Positions 1 through 8,397 of a stretch of 64,000 nt of DNA are shown piece by piece. The DNA comes from Baekduia alba (GTDB lineage: Bacteria > Actinomycetota > Thermoleophilia > Solirubrobacterales > Solirubrobacteraceae): NCBI RefSeq assembly GCF_028416635.1, contig NZ_CP114013.1, positions 1,116,001-1,180,000 of the forward strand, given 5' to 3'. Each line of letters opens with the position of its first letter. The stretch's first letter is position 1. Both the position numbers and the translations under genes were made by a program. The notes under the pieces were generated by a model. It did not search any database and was not told where the DNA came from. It worked only from the letters and a program-made list of their open reading frames with translations.

Positions 1-420
1 AACCCGACGGCGACGACCGGCGAGCCCACCGGCGGCGGCGAGCCGACCGGTGCCGGGACCGGGACCACCACCGCGCCCGACACCGGCGGCGCGCCCGCCG
101 GCGGCGAGCAGGCCGAGGGCGGCGCCGGCGACGAGGAGGCCACGCGCGTCCCGGTCGCGCTGACGACCGACGGTGGCGCGCTCTCGCCGACCACCGTGAC
201 GGTTCCGGCGTTCCTGTCGGTCGAGGTCGCGGTGACCGCCAAGGGCGCTGCCGAGAAGGTCACGATCGACGCGCCGGGCGGCGGGACGCTGAGCGTGCCC
301 GCGGGCGGCAGGGCGACCAGGACGCTGTCGGGCCTGAAGCCCGGCGACTACGCCGTGACGACCGCGGGCGGCGGCAGGACCGTGCTGCACGTCGTCAACG
401 GCGGCGACCCCGGCCCCTAG
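1..420 (+). CDS. C-terminal part of a secreted or surface protein
   Basis: The reading frame is open from the first base of the window, so the true start lies upstream. The visible 139 residues begin with a Gly/Thr/Pro/Glu-rich low-complexity linker (about residues 1-48), followed by a compact beta-rich module of about 85 residues that ends in VVNGGDPGP. A linker followed by a small beta domain, with no catalytic motif, resembles an extracytoplasmic protein with a cupredoxin-like or Ig-like end domain. No conserved copper-ligand set (His/Cys/His/Met) is visible, so no metal function is claimed. The family is not recognised. It is followed 56 bp later by the R2lox gene on the same strand. Confidence 0.6.
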   Translation, partial: NPTATTGEPTGGGEPTGAGTGTTTAPDTGGAPAGGEQAEGGAGDEEATRVPVALTTDGGALSPTTVTVPAFLSVEVAVTAKGAAEKVTIDAPGGGTLSVPAGGRATRTLSGLKPGDYAVTTAGGGRTVLHVVNGGDPGP

Positions 421-476
421 CGCGGTCCGCGGGCTCGACTGGCCAGCCAGCCAGTTGCCGAGTAGGCTCGCCCGCC

Positions 477-1409
477 ATGACCGATCAGGCGGCTGGGCAG
501 CACCGGACGGAGCGCGACGATTTCCAGCAGACGAGCGACCCGGCGCTGGACGCGCGCGCGGACCGCGGGCTCGCCACGCTGCTGTCGCCGCGCGAGCTGT
601 ACTTGCTGTGGGAGCGCCAGCACTGGGCGACGCAGGACATCGACTTCACCCAGGACCGCATCGACTGGCACGAGCGGATCCCGGAGGAGGAGCGCTTCCA
701 GCGCATGTACGGGCTGTCGTCGTTCTTCATCGGCGAGCAGCGCGTGGAGGCCGAGCTCGCGCCGCTCATGCGCGCGGTGCCCGACGAGGACATGCGGATG
801 TTCCTCGCCACCCAGATCGCCGACGAGGCGCGCCACGTCGCGTTCTTCGACCGCTTCTACTCCGAGGTCGGCGTCCTAGAGTCCGACTCGCTGGCGGCCC
901 GCCTGGAGGAGACCGCGGCACACGTCAACCCCGAGTTCACCGTGCTCTTCGACGAGATCCTGAAGGGGAAGGCCGACCGGCTGGCGGTCGCGCCCGACGA
1001 CCTGGAGTGCGCCGTCGAGTTCGTGACGATCTACCACATGATCGTCGAGGGGATGCTGGCGCTTACCGGCCAGCACTTCATCATCGACTACAACGAGCAG
1101 CAGGGAACGCTGCCGGGCTTCGTCGAGGGCTTCACGAACGTCGCGCGCGACGAGCACCGCCACGTCGCGTTCGGCGCCTGGTTCCTGCGCCACATGGCAC
1201 AGCGCGATCCGAAGTACGGCGAGGCGGTCCAGCGGACGCTGGTCGAGGTCGGGCCGGTCGCCGACGGCGTGCTCAAGCCCAAGTTCATGGACGGCGTCGC
1301 CGACGACGACACCGAGACGCTGTTCGGCGTGTCGGTCGAGGAGACGCGCGCGTTCGCGATGCAGGCGCTCTCGCGCCGACTCAAGGTCATTGGGTTGATG
1401 GCCGCCTAA
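477..1409 (+). CDS. R2-like ligand-binding oxidase (R2lox), Mn/Fe ferritin-like protein
   Basis: A 310-residue ferritin-like protein with the six metal ligands of the R2 superfamily: Glu87, Glu117-x-x-His120, Glu191 and Glu226-x-x-His229. Two further residues point to R2lox rather than a ribonucleotide reductase small chain. Val90 lies three residues after the first Glu, and Tyr186 five residues before Glu191. These are the positions of the valine-tyrosine ether cross-link seen in Geobacillus R2lox and Mycobacterium Rv0233. Known R2lox proteins hold a Mn/Fe centre and a fatty-acid-like ligand; their physiological substrate is unsettled. There is no neighbouring ribonucleotide reductase large chain. 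The stop codon overlaps the end of the convergent IclR gene by 4 bp. The assignment rests on residue spacing and could be confused with class Ic R2. Confidence 0.85.
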   Translation: MTDQAAGQHRTERDDFQQTSDPALDARADRGLATLLSPRELYLLWERQHWATQDIDFTQDRIDWHERIPEEERFQRMYGLSSFFIGEQRVEAELAPLMRAVPDEDMRMFLATQIADEARHVAFFDRFYSEVGVLESDSLAARLEETAAHVNPEFTVLFDEILKGKADRLAVAPDDLECAVEFVTIYHMIVEGMLALTGQHFIIDYNEQQGTLPGFVEGFTNVARDEHRHVAFGAWFLRHMAQRDPKYGEAVQRTLVEVGPVADGVLKPKFMDGVADDDTETLFGVSVEETRAFAMQALSRRLKVIGLMAA

Positions 1410-2170
1410 TCTGGCCGGCCGTGGATGCGCCGGGCCACCTCGGCGGCCGCGGCGCGGACGGCGGCGGCCAGCGTCGCGCGCTGCGCGTCGTCCACGTCGC
1501 CGGTCCCGAACGTCAGCGCGATCGCCGCGACCGGATGGCCGGCGTGGTCGAGGACCGGCGCGGCGACCGAGGCGAAGCCGGGCGTGACGTAGCCGTCCTC
1601 GTCGGCGTGGCCTTGTTGTCGCACCTGCCCGAGCGTCCGGCGCAGCTCGGTCGGCGTCCGCGGGCCCGCGTCGTGGCGGCGGACGAGCGGCCCGCGCGCG
1701 CCGATCAGCGCCCTGACCTGCTCGGCCGGCAGCGCCGCGAGCATCGCCAGGCCGCTGGCGGTGAGGTGCGCGGGGAGGCGGACGCCGACCTCGGTGACGA
1801 GGCTCGGCCGGTCCGGTGCGCGCTCCTCGATCACGTAGAGCACGTCGGCGCCGTGGAGCATCGCGAAGTGGCCGTTGTGCGTGGTCTTGGCCACGAGGTC
1901 GGCGAGCGCGGTCTGCGCGATCCAGCGCAGCGGCTCCTGGCGCGTGTAGGCCGAGCCCAGCGCGAACGCCGCGACGCCCAGGCCCCAGCGGCGCTCGGCC
2001 GGCAGGTGCACGACGAAGCCGCGGTCGCGCAGCGCCGAGAGCAGATGGTAGGTCGTCGAGCGCGGAAGGCCGAGGTCGCGCGCGATGGCGGCGGCCGGCA
2101 GCGGGGAGACGTGGCGGGCGAGCAGCTCGAGGACGTCGAGCGCCTGCGTGGCGGCGGGCACGTTGGGCAT
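1406..2170 (-). CDS. IclR-family transcriptional regulator of the hut operon
   Basis: A 254-residue protein with an N-terminal winged helix (about residues 5-65; the recognition region includes [19 protein letters not shown]) and the IclR effector domain after residue 75. The open frame extends upstream to 2293, but that extension is arginine-rich and reads through the hutU promoter. The ATG at 2170 gives the normal IclR length, so I chose it. It is divergent from hutU with only 61 bp between starts, and a perfect 16-bp palindrome lies in that gap. This makes it the likely local repressor of histidine/urocanate degradation. The inducer is not visible; urocanate would be expected from hut systems generally. 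Confidence 0.85.
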   Translation of the reverse strand: MPNVPAATQALDVLELLARHVSPLPAAAIARDLGLPRSTTYHLLSALRDRGFVVHLPAERRWGLGVAAFALGSAYTRQEPLRWIAQTALADLVAKTTHNGHFAMLHGADVLYVIEERAPDRPSLVTEVGVRLPAHLTASGLAMLAALPAEQVRALIGARGPLVRRHDAGPRTPTELRRTLGQVRQQGHADEDGYVTPGFASVAAPVLDHAGHPVAAIALTFGTGDVDDAQRATLAAAVRAAAAEVARRIHGRPD

Positions 2171-2186
2171 GTCTGGGATCCCAGAC
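2171..2186. promoter_or_regulatory. Perfect 16-bp palindrome, candidate IclR operator
   Basis: The sequence GTCTGGGATCCCAGAC is its own reverse complement. It abuts the start codon of the IclR gene (2170) and ends 45 bp before the hutU start. IclR proteins bind short palindromes of this size between divergent genes, so it is probably the site of autoregulation and hut control. The binding assignment is inference. Confidence 0.6.
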
Positions 2187-2231
2187 GGTACGCGGTTGCG
2201 CACGTCGGCGCCCGCGCCGACACTGCGCGGC

Positions 2232-3860
2232 ATGTCGGAGCTTCGATGCCTGGGCTGGCAGCAGGAGGCGGCGCTGCGGATGTTGGAGAACAACCTCCAT
2301 CCGGACGTCGCCGAGAACCCGGACGAGCTGGTGGTCTACGGCGGGATCGGGAAGGCCGCGCGCGACCACCGGTCGCTCGCCGCGATCAAGGACGTGCTGT
2401 TGCGCCTGCGCGACGACGAGACGCTGCTGGTGCAGTCCGGGAAGCCCGTCGCGGTCTTCGAGACCCACGACCGCGCGCCGCGCGTGCTGATCGCGAACTC
2501 CAACCTCGTCGGCGACTGGGCCAACTGGGAGCACTTCCGCGAGCTCGACGCGGCCGGGCTCATGATGTACGGGCAGATGACCGCGGGGTCCTGGATCTAC
2601 ATCGGGTCCCAGGGGATCCTCCAGGGCACGTACGAGACGTTCGCGGCGGTCGCGCGCAAGCGCTTCGACGGCTCGCTGCGCGGTCGCCTGGTCGTCACGG
2701 CCGGGCTCGGTGGCATGGGCGGCGCCCAGCCGCTGGCGGTGACGATGAACGGCGGCGTCGCGCTGTGCGTCGAGATCGACCGGACGCGGATCGAGCGCCG
2801 GATCGAGACGGGGTACCTGGACGAGCGCGCGGGGTCGCTGGACGATGCCCTGGCGCGCTGCGCCGAGGCCGTCCGGGAGGGCCGCGCGTTGTCCATCGGG
2901 TTGCTCGGCAACGCGGCGGAGCTGCTGCCGGAGATCGCGGCGCGGACCGACGTCGTCGTGGACGTCGTCACCGACCAGACCTCCGCGCACGACCCGTTGA
3001 TCGGTTACATCCCGGCCGGGATGACGCTGGAGCAGGCGGCGGTGGTGCGCGCCGCCGACCCGGACGCCTACCTGCGGCGCGTGGGGGAGAGCGCGGTCGC
3101 GCACGTCGGCGCGCTGCGGGCGCTGGCGGCGCGCGGCGCCGAGGCCTTCGACTACGGCAACGCGCTGCGCGGGCTGGCGCGCGCGTCGGGCGACGTGGAC
3201 GCGTTCTCCTACCCCGGGTTCGTCCCGGCCTACATCCGGCCGCTGTTCTGCGAGGGCAAGGGCCCGTTCCGCTGGGTGGCGCTGAGCGGCGACCCGGCCG
3301 ACATCGCGGCGACCGACGCGGCGATCCTCGACCTCTTCGGCGACCAGCCGCACATCCGGCGCTGGATCGAGCTGGCCCAGGAGCGGGTCAGGTTCCAGGG
3401 CCTGCCGGCGCGGATCTGCTGGCTGGGCGCCGGCGAGCGCGACCGCGCCGGCCTGCGCTTCAACGCGATGGTGGCGTCGGGCGAGGTGCGCGCGCCGATC
3501 GTGATCGGCCGCGACCACCTGGACGCGGGCTCGGTCGCCTCGCCCGAGCGCGAGACCGAGGCGATGCGCGACGGGTCCGACGCGGTCGCCGACTGGCCCC
3601 TGCTCAACGCCATGATCAACGTCGCGGCGGGCGCGTCGTGGGTCTCGATCCACCACGGCGGCGGCGTCGGGATGGGCAAGTCGATCCACGCCGGGCAGGT
3701 CGTCGTCGCCGACGGGACCGCGCTGGGCGCCGAGCGCGTGCGCCGCGTGCTGACCGTCGATCCGGGGATGGGCGTCGTGCGCCACGTCGACGCCGGCTAC
3801 CCGGAGGCCGAGGCGGCGGCCGTGCGGCTCGGGCTCGACATCCCGATGATGGCCTCGTGA
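2232..3860 (+). CDS. hutU: Urocanate hydratase
   Basis: A 542-residue urocanase that hydrates urocanate to imidazolonepropionate, the second step of histidine degradation, using NAD+ as electrophile. Visible hallmarks are the N-terminal [15 protein letters not shown] block, the glycine-rich NAD-binding stretch [15 protein letters not shown], the [19 protein letters not shown] block, the ARICWLG segment with Cys396 matching the active-site cysteine of the Pseudomonas enzyme, and [13 protein letters not shown] near the end. The frame is open further upstream, but the family begins near [11 protein letters not shown], so the ATG at 2232 is used. Its TGA overlaps the GTG of hutI. No histidine ammonia-lyase (hutH) is seen in the window. 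Confidence 0.97.
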   Translation: MSELRCLGWQQEAALRMLENNLHPDVAENPDELVVYGGIGKAARDHRSLAAIKDVLLRLRDDETLLVQSGKPVAVFETHDRAPRVLIANSNLVGDWANWEHFRELDAAGLMMYGQMTAGSWIYIGSQGILQGTYETFAAVARKRFDGSLRGRLVVTAGLGGMGGAQPLAVTMNGGVALCVEIDRTRIERRIETGYLDERAGSLDDALARCAEAVREGRALSIGLLGNAAELLPEIAARTDVVVDVVTDQTSAHDPLIGYIPAGMTLEQAAVVRAADPDAYLRRVGESAVAHVGALRALAARGAEAFDYGNALRGLARASGDVDAFSYPGFVPAYIRPLFCEGKGPFRWVALSGDPADIAATDAAILDLFGDQPHIRRWIELAQERVRFQGLPARICWLGAGERDRAGLRFNAMVASGEVRAPIVIGRDHLDAGSVASPERETEAMRDGSDAVADWPLLNAMINVAAGASWVSIHHGGGVGMGKSIHAGQVVVADGTALGAERVRRVLTVDPGMGVVRHVDAGYPEAEAAAVRLGLDIPMMAS

Positions 3861-5080
3861 GCGCGCTCAGCATCGAGGACGCGGCGCAGGTCGTCCGGCC
3901 GCCGGCCGCCGGCCTGCCGTACCTGCGGCTGGACCGCGCGGGCGAGGTCGTGCTCGACGGCGGCGCGCTGGCGATCGACGGCGACCGCATCGCCGGCTTC
4001 GCGCCCGACGCGACCGCGCGGCGTATCGACGCGTCGGGCTGCGCCGTCGTCCCGGGGTTCGTCGACTGCCACACGCACCTGCCGTTCGCGGGCTGGCGCG
4101 CCGCGGAGTACGCGCTGAAGGTCGCCGGGCGGCCCTACGAGGAGATCGCGCGGGCGGGCGGCGGGATCGCGGCGTCGGCGCGCGCGTTCGCGGAGGCCGG
4201 CGACGAGCAGGTGCTGGCCCAGGCGGGCGCCCTGGCGGCGGAGATGCTGGCGCACGGCACGACCACGTTCGAGGGCAAGAGCGGCTACGGGCTGAGCGAG
4301 GCGGCGGAGCTGCGCGCCCTGGCGCTGGCGCAGGAGCTGGGCGCGCGCGTCGCGCAGACCACGGACTCCACCGCGCTGCTGGCCCACGCGGTGCCGCCGG
4401 GGCGCGAGGCCGGCGCCTGGCTGGACGCGGTCGCCGCGCTCGTGCCGCAGACCACGGCCACCGCCCTGGACATCTACGTCGAGTCGATGGCGTTCGGCCT
4501 CGACGACCTCGCGCGCATGGGCGCGCTCGCGGCCGCCAACGGGCGCGACCTCCGCGCGCACGTCGAGCAGTTCTCCACGATGCGGTCGGTGCCGGTGGCG
4601 CTGGAGGCGGGCGCGCGGTCGGTCGACCACCTCGCCTGCCTGCACCCTGATGATGTTGATGTCCTTGCTCGGGCCGAGTGCGCCGCGGTGCTGCTGCCCG
4701 GCGCGGAGGTGCTGGGCGACGAGCGCGTCGCGCCGGCGCGGGCGCTGGCGGACGCGGGCGCGATCGGCGTGCTGGCCACCGACCTGAACCCGGGCACGTC
4801 GCCGATCACGTCGCTGGCGCTGATCGTCGGGCTCGCGGTCCGGCGCTACGGCTGGTCGGCGCGCGAGGCGATCATGGCCATCACCTTGAACGCGGCGTGG
4901 GTGCTGCGGCGCTCGGGCGAGTTGGGGTCCTTGGAGGCCGGCAAGCGCGCTGACGTCGTGGTGCTCGACGCCCCGCTCGAGCACGTGCCCTACCGCTTCG
5001 GCCACAACCCCGCGGCGATCGTGATCGTCGGCGGCGAGATCGTGCACGTGCGGGCCGACCAGGCATGGCGGATCGCGTGA
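3857..5080 (+). CDS. hutI: Imidazolonepropionase
   Basis: A 407-residue amidohydrolase-superfamily enzyme that opens imidazolone-5-propionate to formiminoglutamate. It shows the metal-binding HTHLPFAG motif (about residues 71-78), the [12 protein letters not shown] block, a later histidine in the RAHVEQF segment, the DHLACL segment, and the catalytic aspartate in [10 protein letters not shown]. It starts at a GTG inside the hutU stop (GTGA overlap), which implies translational coupling. The open frame continues far upstream only because of GC bias. The 3' end overlaps the next gene by 16 bp. Length and motifs are normal for HutI. Confidence 0.96.
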   Translation: MSALSIEDAAQVVRPPAAGLPYLRLDRAGEVVLDGGALAIDGDRIAGFAPDATARRIDASGCAVVPGFVDCHTHLPFAGWRAAEYALKVAGRPYEEIARAGGGIAASARAFAEAGDEQVLAQAGALAAEMLAHGTTTFEGKSGYGLSEAAELRALALAQELGARVAQTTDSTALLAHAVPPGREAGAWLDAVAALVPQTTATALDIYVESMAFGLDDLARMGALAAANGRDLRAHVEQFSTMRSVPVALEAGARSVDHLACLHPDDVDVLARAECAAVLLPGAEVLGDERVAPARALADAGAIGVLATDLNPGTSPITSLALIVGLAVRRYGWSAREAIMAITLNAAWVLRRSGELGSLEAGKRADVVVLDAPLEHVPYRFGHNPAAIVIVGGEIVHVRADQAWRIA

Positions 5081-6255
5081 TCGGCGCCGCCGACCTGGAG
5101 GCGCGGCTGGCCGGGCTGCGGCCGGTCGGCTTGAGCGAGCGCGGGACCAACCGGCTCGCGTGGACGGTCGAGGACGCGGCGGCGGGGGAGTGGTTCGCCA
5201 CGCAGGCGGCGTCCTGCGGGCTGCTCGTCGAGCGCGACGGCGCCGGCAACCGCTGGGCGCTGCCGGAGGGCGACGGGCCGTGGTGGGCGGTCGGCTCGCA
5301 CACCGACTCGGTCCGCGACGGTGGCGCGTTCGACGGCGCGCTGGGCGTGGCGGCGGCGTTCGCGATCGCCGCGGCCGCGCCGGAGCTGCCGCTGGCCGTG
5401 GTCTCGTTCGCCGACGAGGAGGGCGCGCGGTTCAACACGCCGACGTTCGGGAGCCGGGCGCTGACCGGCGTGCTCGACGTCGACGACGTCCTCGCCCGGC
5501 GCGACGACGACGGCGTCGCGCTGGCCGACGCGCTGCGGGGCGCGGGCGTCGCGCCGGAGGGGCTGCGCGAGGCGCCGGCGGCGCTGGGCCGGCTGCACGG
5601 GTTCGTCGAGCTGCACATCGACCAGAGCCGGGAGCTGGAGGTCGCGGGCGCGCCCGCCGGCGTCGTGTCGGCGCTGGCCGCGCGCCTGCGCGCGCGGGTG
5701 ACGCTGCGCGGCACCGCCGACCACGCCGGCACGACGCCGCCCGAGGACCGCCGCGACGCGCTCGCCGCCGCCGCGCGGCTGATCGTCGCCGCCGACGACC
5801 TGCGCGCCGCCGCCGGCGCGCCGCTGCGCACCACCGCCGGCCGCATCCTGGTCGAGCCCAACGCGCTGACGAGCATCGCCTCTGGCGCCACCGTCTGGCT
5901 CGACGCCCGCGCCGCCGCGCCGGACACGCTCGACACCTGGCTCGCCGGCCTCGAGGCCGCCGCCACCGCGCTGTCGGCGACGACCGGCGTCGCGATCGCC
6001 ATCGCCGTCGAGTCGCGCAGCGCGGGCGCCGTCTTCGACGCCGACCTCCGCGCGCGCCTGCGCGCCGGCGGCGCCCCCGCGCTCCTCTGCTGGGCCGGGC
6101 ACGACGCCGGCATCCTGGCGGCGCGGATCCCGGCGGCGATGGTGCTCGTCCGCAACGCGACCGGGGTCAGCCACTCGGCGGCCGAGCACGTCGAGCTGAC
6201 CGACGCGGCGCAGGCCGCGACGATGATCCTGCGCATGATGGAGGACTTGGCGTGA
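5065..6255 (+). CDS. M20-family amidohydrolase of the allantoate amidase/carbamoylase type
   Basis: A 396-residue M20 metalloenzyme of the hydantoinase/carbamoylase group. It has GSHTDSVRDGGAFDGALG (first metal histidine and bridging aspartate), the SFADEEGARF segment with the catalytic glutamate pair, HGFVELHIDQS, and a dimerisation-domain segment TADHAGTTPP. Family members cleave N-carbamoyl amino acids, allantoate or N-formimino/N-formyl type amides. It is embedded between hutI and hutF with overlapping ends, in the position where a HutG would be expected. I infer that it removes the formyl group of N-formylglutamate made by HutF, or acts on a related hut intermediate. This is not proven, and allantoate or ureidoglycolate activity remains possible. 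Confidence 0.85.
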   Translation: MADRVIGAADLEARLAGLRPVGLSERGTNRLAWTVEDAAAGEWFATQAASCGLLVERDGAGNRWALPEGDGPWWAVGSHTDSVRDGGAFDGALGVAAAFAIAAAAPELPLAVVSFADEEGARFNTPTFGSRALTGVLDVDDVLARRDDDGVALADALRGAGVAPEGLREAPAALGRLHGFVELHIDQSRELEVAGAPAGVVSALAARLRARVTLRGTADHAGTTPPEDRRDALAAAARLIVAADDLRAAAGAPLRTTAGRILVEPNALTSIASGATVWLDARAAAPDTLDTWLAGLEAAATALSATTGVAIAIAVESRSAGAVFDADLRARLRAGGAPALLCWAGHDAGILAARIPAAMVLVRNATGVSHSAAEHVELTDAAQAATMILRMMEDLA

Positions 6256-7361
6256 CCGACCGGTACGCGCTGCCGGCGATGCCCAACGTGCACAGCCACG
6301 CGTTCCAGCTCGGGCTACGCGGCGTGGGGGAGCGCCCGGCGCCCGAGGCCCACGCGCGGGACGACTTCTGGTCCTGGCGCACGGAGATGTTCCGGCTGGC
6401 GTGGAGCCTCGACCCCGACGGCATGCGCGCGGTCGCCGAGCGGCTGTACCGCGAGATGGCCGCGGCGGGCTACGGCGCGGTCGGCGAGTTCCACTACGTC
6501 CACCACCAGCCCGACGGCACGCCGTACGAGCAACCCAATGTGATGGCCTTCGCGCTCGCCGAGGCGGCGGCCGCGGCGGGCCTCGAGATCGTGCTCCTCC
6601 CCGCGGCCTACCACCGCAACGGCGACCGGCCGCTGCAGCCCGGCCAGCGGCGGTTCTGCGATCCGGACGTCGAGACGTTCCTCGCGCGGGTCGACGCGCT
6701 GCGCGCGTGGGCGCAGGGCCGCGCGGGAGTCCACGTCGGGGTCGCCGCGCACTCGGTCCGGGCGGTCCCGGCCGCCTGGCTCGCGGCGATCGCGCGCTAC
6801 GCCGACGCCCACGACCTCGTCCGCCACGTCCACGCCCACGAGCAGCGCCGCGAGCTGGCCGAGTGCGACGCCGAGCACGGCTGCACGCCGATCGAGCTGC
6901 TGCACCGCAGCGGCTTCCTCGGCCCGCGGACGTCGATCGTCCACGGCATCCACGTGACGCCCGCCGACGTCGCCCGGCTGGCGGCGGCCGACGCCTTCGT
7001 CGTCTCCTGCCCCACGACCGAGGGCAACCTCGGCGACGGCCACTTCCCGGCGCTGCGCTACCGCGACGCCGGCGTCCGTCTGGCGATCGGCTCCGACTCG
7101 CAGGTCCGCATCGACCCCTTCGAGGAGGCGCGCGAGCTGGAGACCGGCGCGCGCCGCGAGCGCCAGACGCGCTTCGGCCTGCTGTCGCACTACGGTGACC
7201 TGTGGGGCGAGCTCGTCGCCAACGGGCGCGCCAGCCTCGGCCTCGACGGCGGCGCGGAGATCCACGTCGACCGCGACCACCCCCAGCTGCGCGGCGTGCC
7301 GACCGACGACCTGCGCCGCGCGCTGGTCACGGGCGCGTCGGCGGCCGTCGTGCTCTCCTAG
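6252..7361 (+). CDS. hutF: Formimidoylglutamate deiminase, short form
   Basis: A 369-residue amidohydrolase that should convert N-formimino-L-glutamate to N-formyl-L-glutamate and ammonia. The zinc motif is HSH at residues 14-16 (MPNVHSHAFQLGLRG); later metal and catalytic residues lie in VGVAAHSVRAVP, VHAHEQRRE and IGSDSQVRIDPFEE. The family is normally about 450 residues, with a beta-sandwich half built from about 50 N-terminal residues and a C-terminal segment. Here the protein begins almost at the first zinc ligand, and the tail after TGASAAVVLS is missing. The GTG start overlaps the previous TGA (GTGA). The frame upstream of this point is unrelated to HutF, so the short N-terminus looks real. 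Confidence 0.88.
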   Translation: MTDRYALPAMPNVHSHAFQLGLRGVGERPAPEAHARDDFWSWRTEMFRLAWSLDPDGMRAVAERLYREMAAAGYGAVGEFHYVHHQPDGTPYEQPNVMAFALAEAAAAAGLEIVLLPAAYHRNGDRPLQPGQRRFCDPDVETFLARVDALRAWAQGRAGVHVGVAAHSVRAVPAAWLAAIARYADAHDLVRHVHAHEQRRELAECDAEHGCTPIELLHRSGFLGPRTSIVHGIHVTPADVARLAAADAFVVSCPTTEGNLGDGHFPALRYRDAGVRLAIGSDSQVRIDPFEEARELETGARRERQTRFGLLSHYGDLWGELVANGRASLGLDGGAEIHVDRDHPQLRGVPTDDLRRALVTGASAAVVLS

Positions 7362-7374
7362 ACTCCGACAGCGA

Positions 7375-8025
7375 ATGTCCGTCGTCCGCCCCGAGTTCGG
7401 CCCGACGCTGCCCGAGCTGCTGGGGCCGCGCATCCGGGCCCTCCCGCGCCCTGCGCGCCTCGCGCTCGCGGCCGTCGCCGCGCTGGTCGTGCTGGCGATC
7501 CTCTACGCGCTCTTCAAGCCCGAGGGCGCGACCCAGCGCAAGAACGCGGTGATCGTGCGCACGCCGATCGCGTTCAACTTCGTCTACCGCCAGCCGTTCG
7601 CCAAGGAGCAGCCGCAGCAGGGCGAGCTCGCGCGGGTCGGCAGCAAGGCGCAGGCGTTCTCGGTCCGCGCGCTCAACCTCCCGCCCTACAAGGGCGACGC
7701 TGCCGGCTTCCTGCCGCTGTACGCCGCCCAGCAGCAGGCGCAGATGGCCAAGGACCTGCCGGGCTTCGTCTGGCGCGCCGACGGCCGCGCGAACATCAAC
7801 AAGCAGCAGGGCTTCGAGATCGTCTTCCAGTTCCGCCGCTCGGACGGGACGCTGACCTACGGCCGCCGGATCTTCCTGCTGCCCGACGTCACCGCGCGCC
7901 AGGGCGCCGACATCTGGGCGACCGCGCCGCGGTCGCCGTCGATCGTGCGCGCCGACGACGTCGGCCACAACGGCGGCCTCAAGACCGCGCTGCGGTCGTT
8001 CCGGTTCGGCACGGAGCGCCCGTGA
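7375..8025 (+). CDS. Single-pass membrane-anchored protein of unknown function
   Basis: A 216-residue protein. Residues 1-28 are cytoplasmic, one hydrophobic helix follows (about 29-46, ALAAVAALVVLAILYALF), and the remainder is a polar extracytoplasmic domain containing FNFVYRQPF, a Gln-rich stretch (QQQAQ) and a beta-rich end. No enzyme motif is visible. It starts 13 bp after hutF and its stop overlaps the csaA start, so it is probably co-transcribed with both. It resembles the conserved hypothetical membrane proteins of Solirubrobacterales, but I cannot name a family. Confidence 0.8.
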   Translation: MSVVRPEFGPTLPELLGPRIRALPRPARLALAAVAALVVLAILYALFKPEGATQRKNAVIVRTPIAFNFVYRQPFAKEQPQQGELARVGSKAQAFSVRALNLPPYKGDAAGFLPLYAAQQQAQMAKDLPGFVWRADGRANINKQQGFEIVFQFRRSDGTLTYGRRIFLLPDVTARQGADIWATAPRSPSIVRADDVGHNGGLKTALRSFRFGTERP

Positions 8026-8375
8026 GCGGCGCCGACGCCGGCGCCGGCACCATCGGCTTCGACGACTTCGCCAAGGTCGACGTCCGCGTCGGCCGGATCG
8101 TCGCGGTCGAGGACTTCCCCGAGGCGCGCAAGCCCGCGTGGAAGCTGCGCATCGACTTCGGCCCGGAGCTCGGCGAGAAGCGCTCCTCGGCGCAGATCAC
8201 CAACTACTCGCGGGAAGAGCTCGAGGGCCGGCTCGTGCTGGCCGTCGTCAACTTCCCGCCGCGCCAGATCGGGCCGGTGCGGTCCGAGGTCCTGACGCTC
8301 GGAACCTACTCGGGCGACGTCGTGCTGCTGGTCGACCCGGGCGCCGAGGCGCAGCCGGGCGACAGGCTCGGCTGA
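8022..8375 (+). CDS. csaA: CsaA-type tRNA-binding-domain protein
   Basis: A 117-residue single-domain protein of the tRNA-binding OB-fold family. The pattern is FDDFAKVDVRVGRIVAVEDF, then ARKPAWKLRIDFGPELGEK, SSAQITNYSREEL and VVNFPPRQIGPVRSEVLTLG, as in Bacillus CsaA, a homodimeric export-related chaperone and RNA binder. The GTG start overlaps the preceding stop (GTGA). The gene ends at a strong hairpin shared with the convergent sigma-factor gene. The family is clear; the physiological role in actinobacteria is not established. Confidence 0.9.
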   Translation: MSGADAGAGTIGFDDFAKVDVRVGRIVAVEDFPEARKPAWKLRIDFGPELGEKRSSAQITNYSREELEGRLVLAVVNFPPRQIGPVRSEVLTLGTYSGDVVLLVDPGAEAQPGDRLG

Positions 8376-8397
8376 GGCCGGCTCGGCTCAGCCGGCC
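8376..8397. terminator. Bidirectional hairpin between csaA and the sigma-factor gene
   Basis: A perfect 8-bp stem (GGCCGGCT / AGCCGGCC) with a 6-nt loop begins one base after the csaA stop and contains the sigma-factor stop codon. There is no T-tract, which is common for terminators in such GC-rich genomes. Its convergent placement is the main support. Confidence 0.5.

Noticed and set aside
876-3785. A 969-codon open frame on the minus strand opposite R2lox, iclR and hutU.
   Set aside because: It is rich in Arg, His and Asp, has no domains, and mirrors the codon bias of the plus-strand genes. It is a GC-bias shadow.
455-3856. The hutI frame is open about 3.4 kb upstream, suggesting a giant fusion protein.
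   Set aside because: Only the part after GTG 3857 has HutI sequence; the rest is an arginine-rich shadow of R2lox and hutU.
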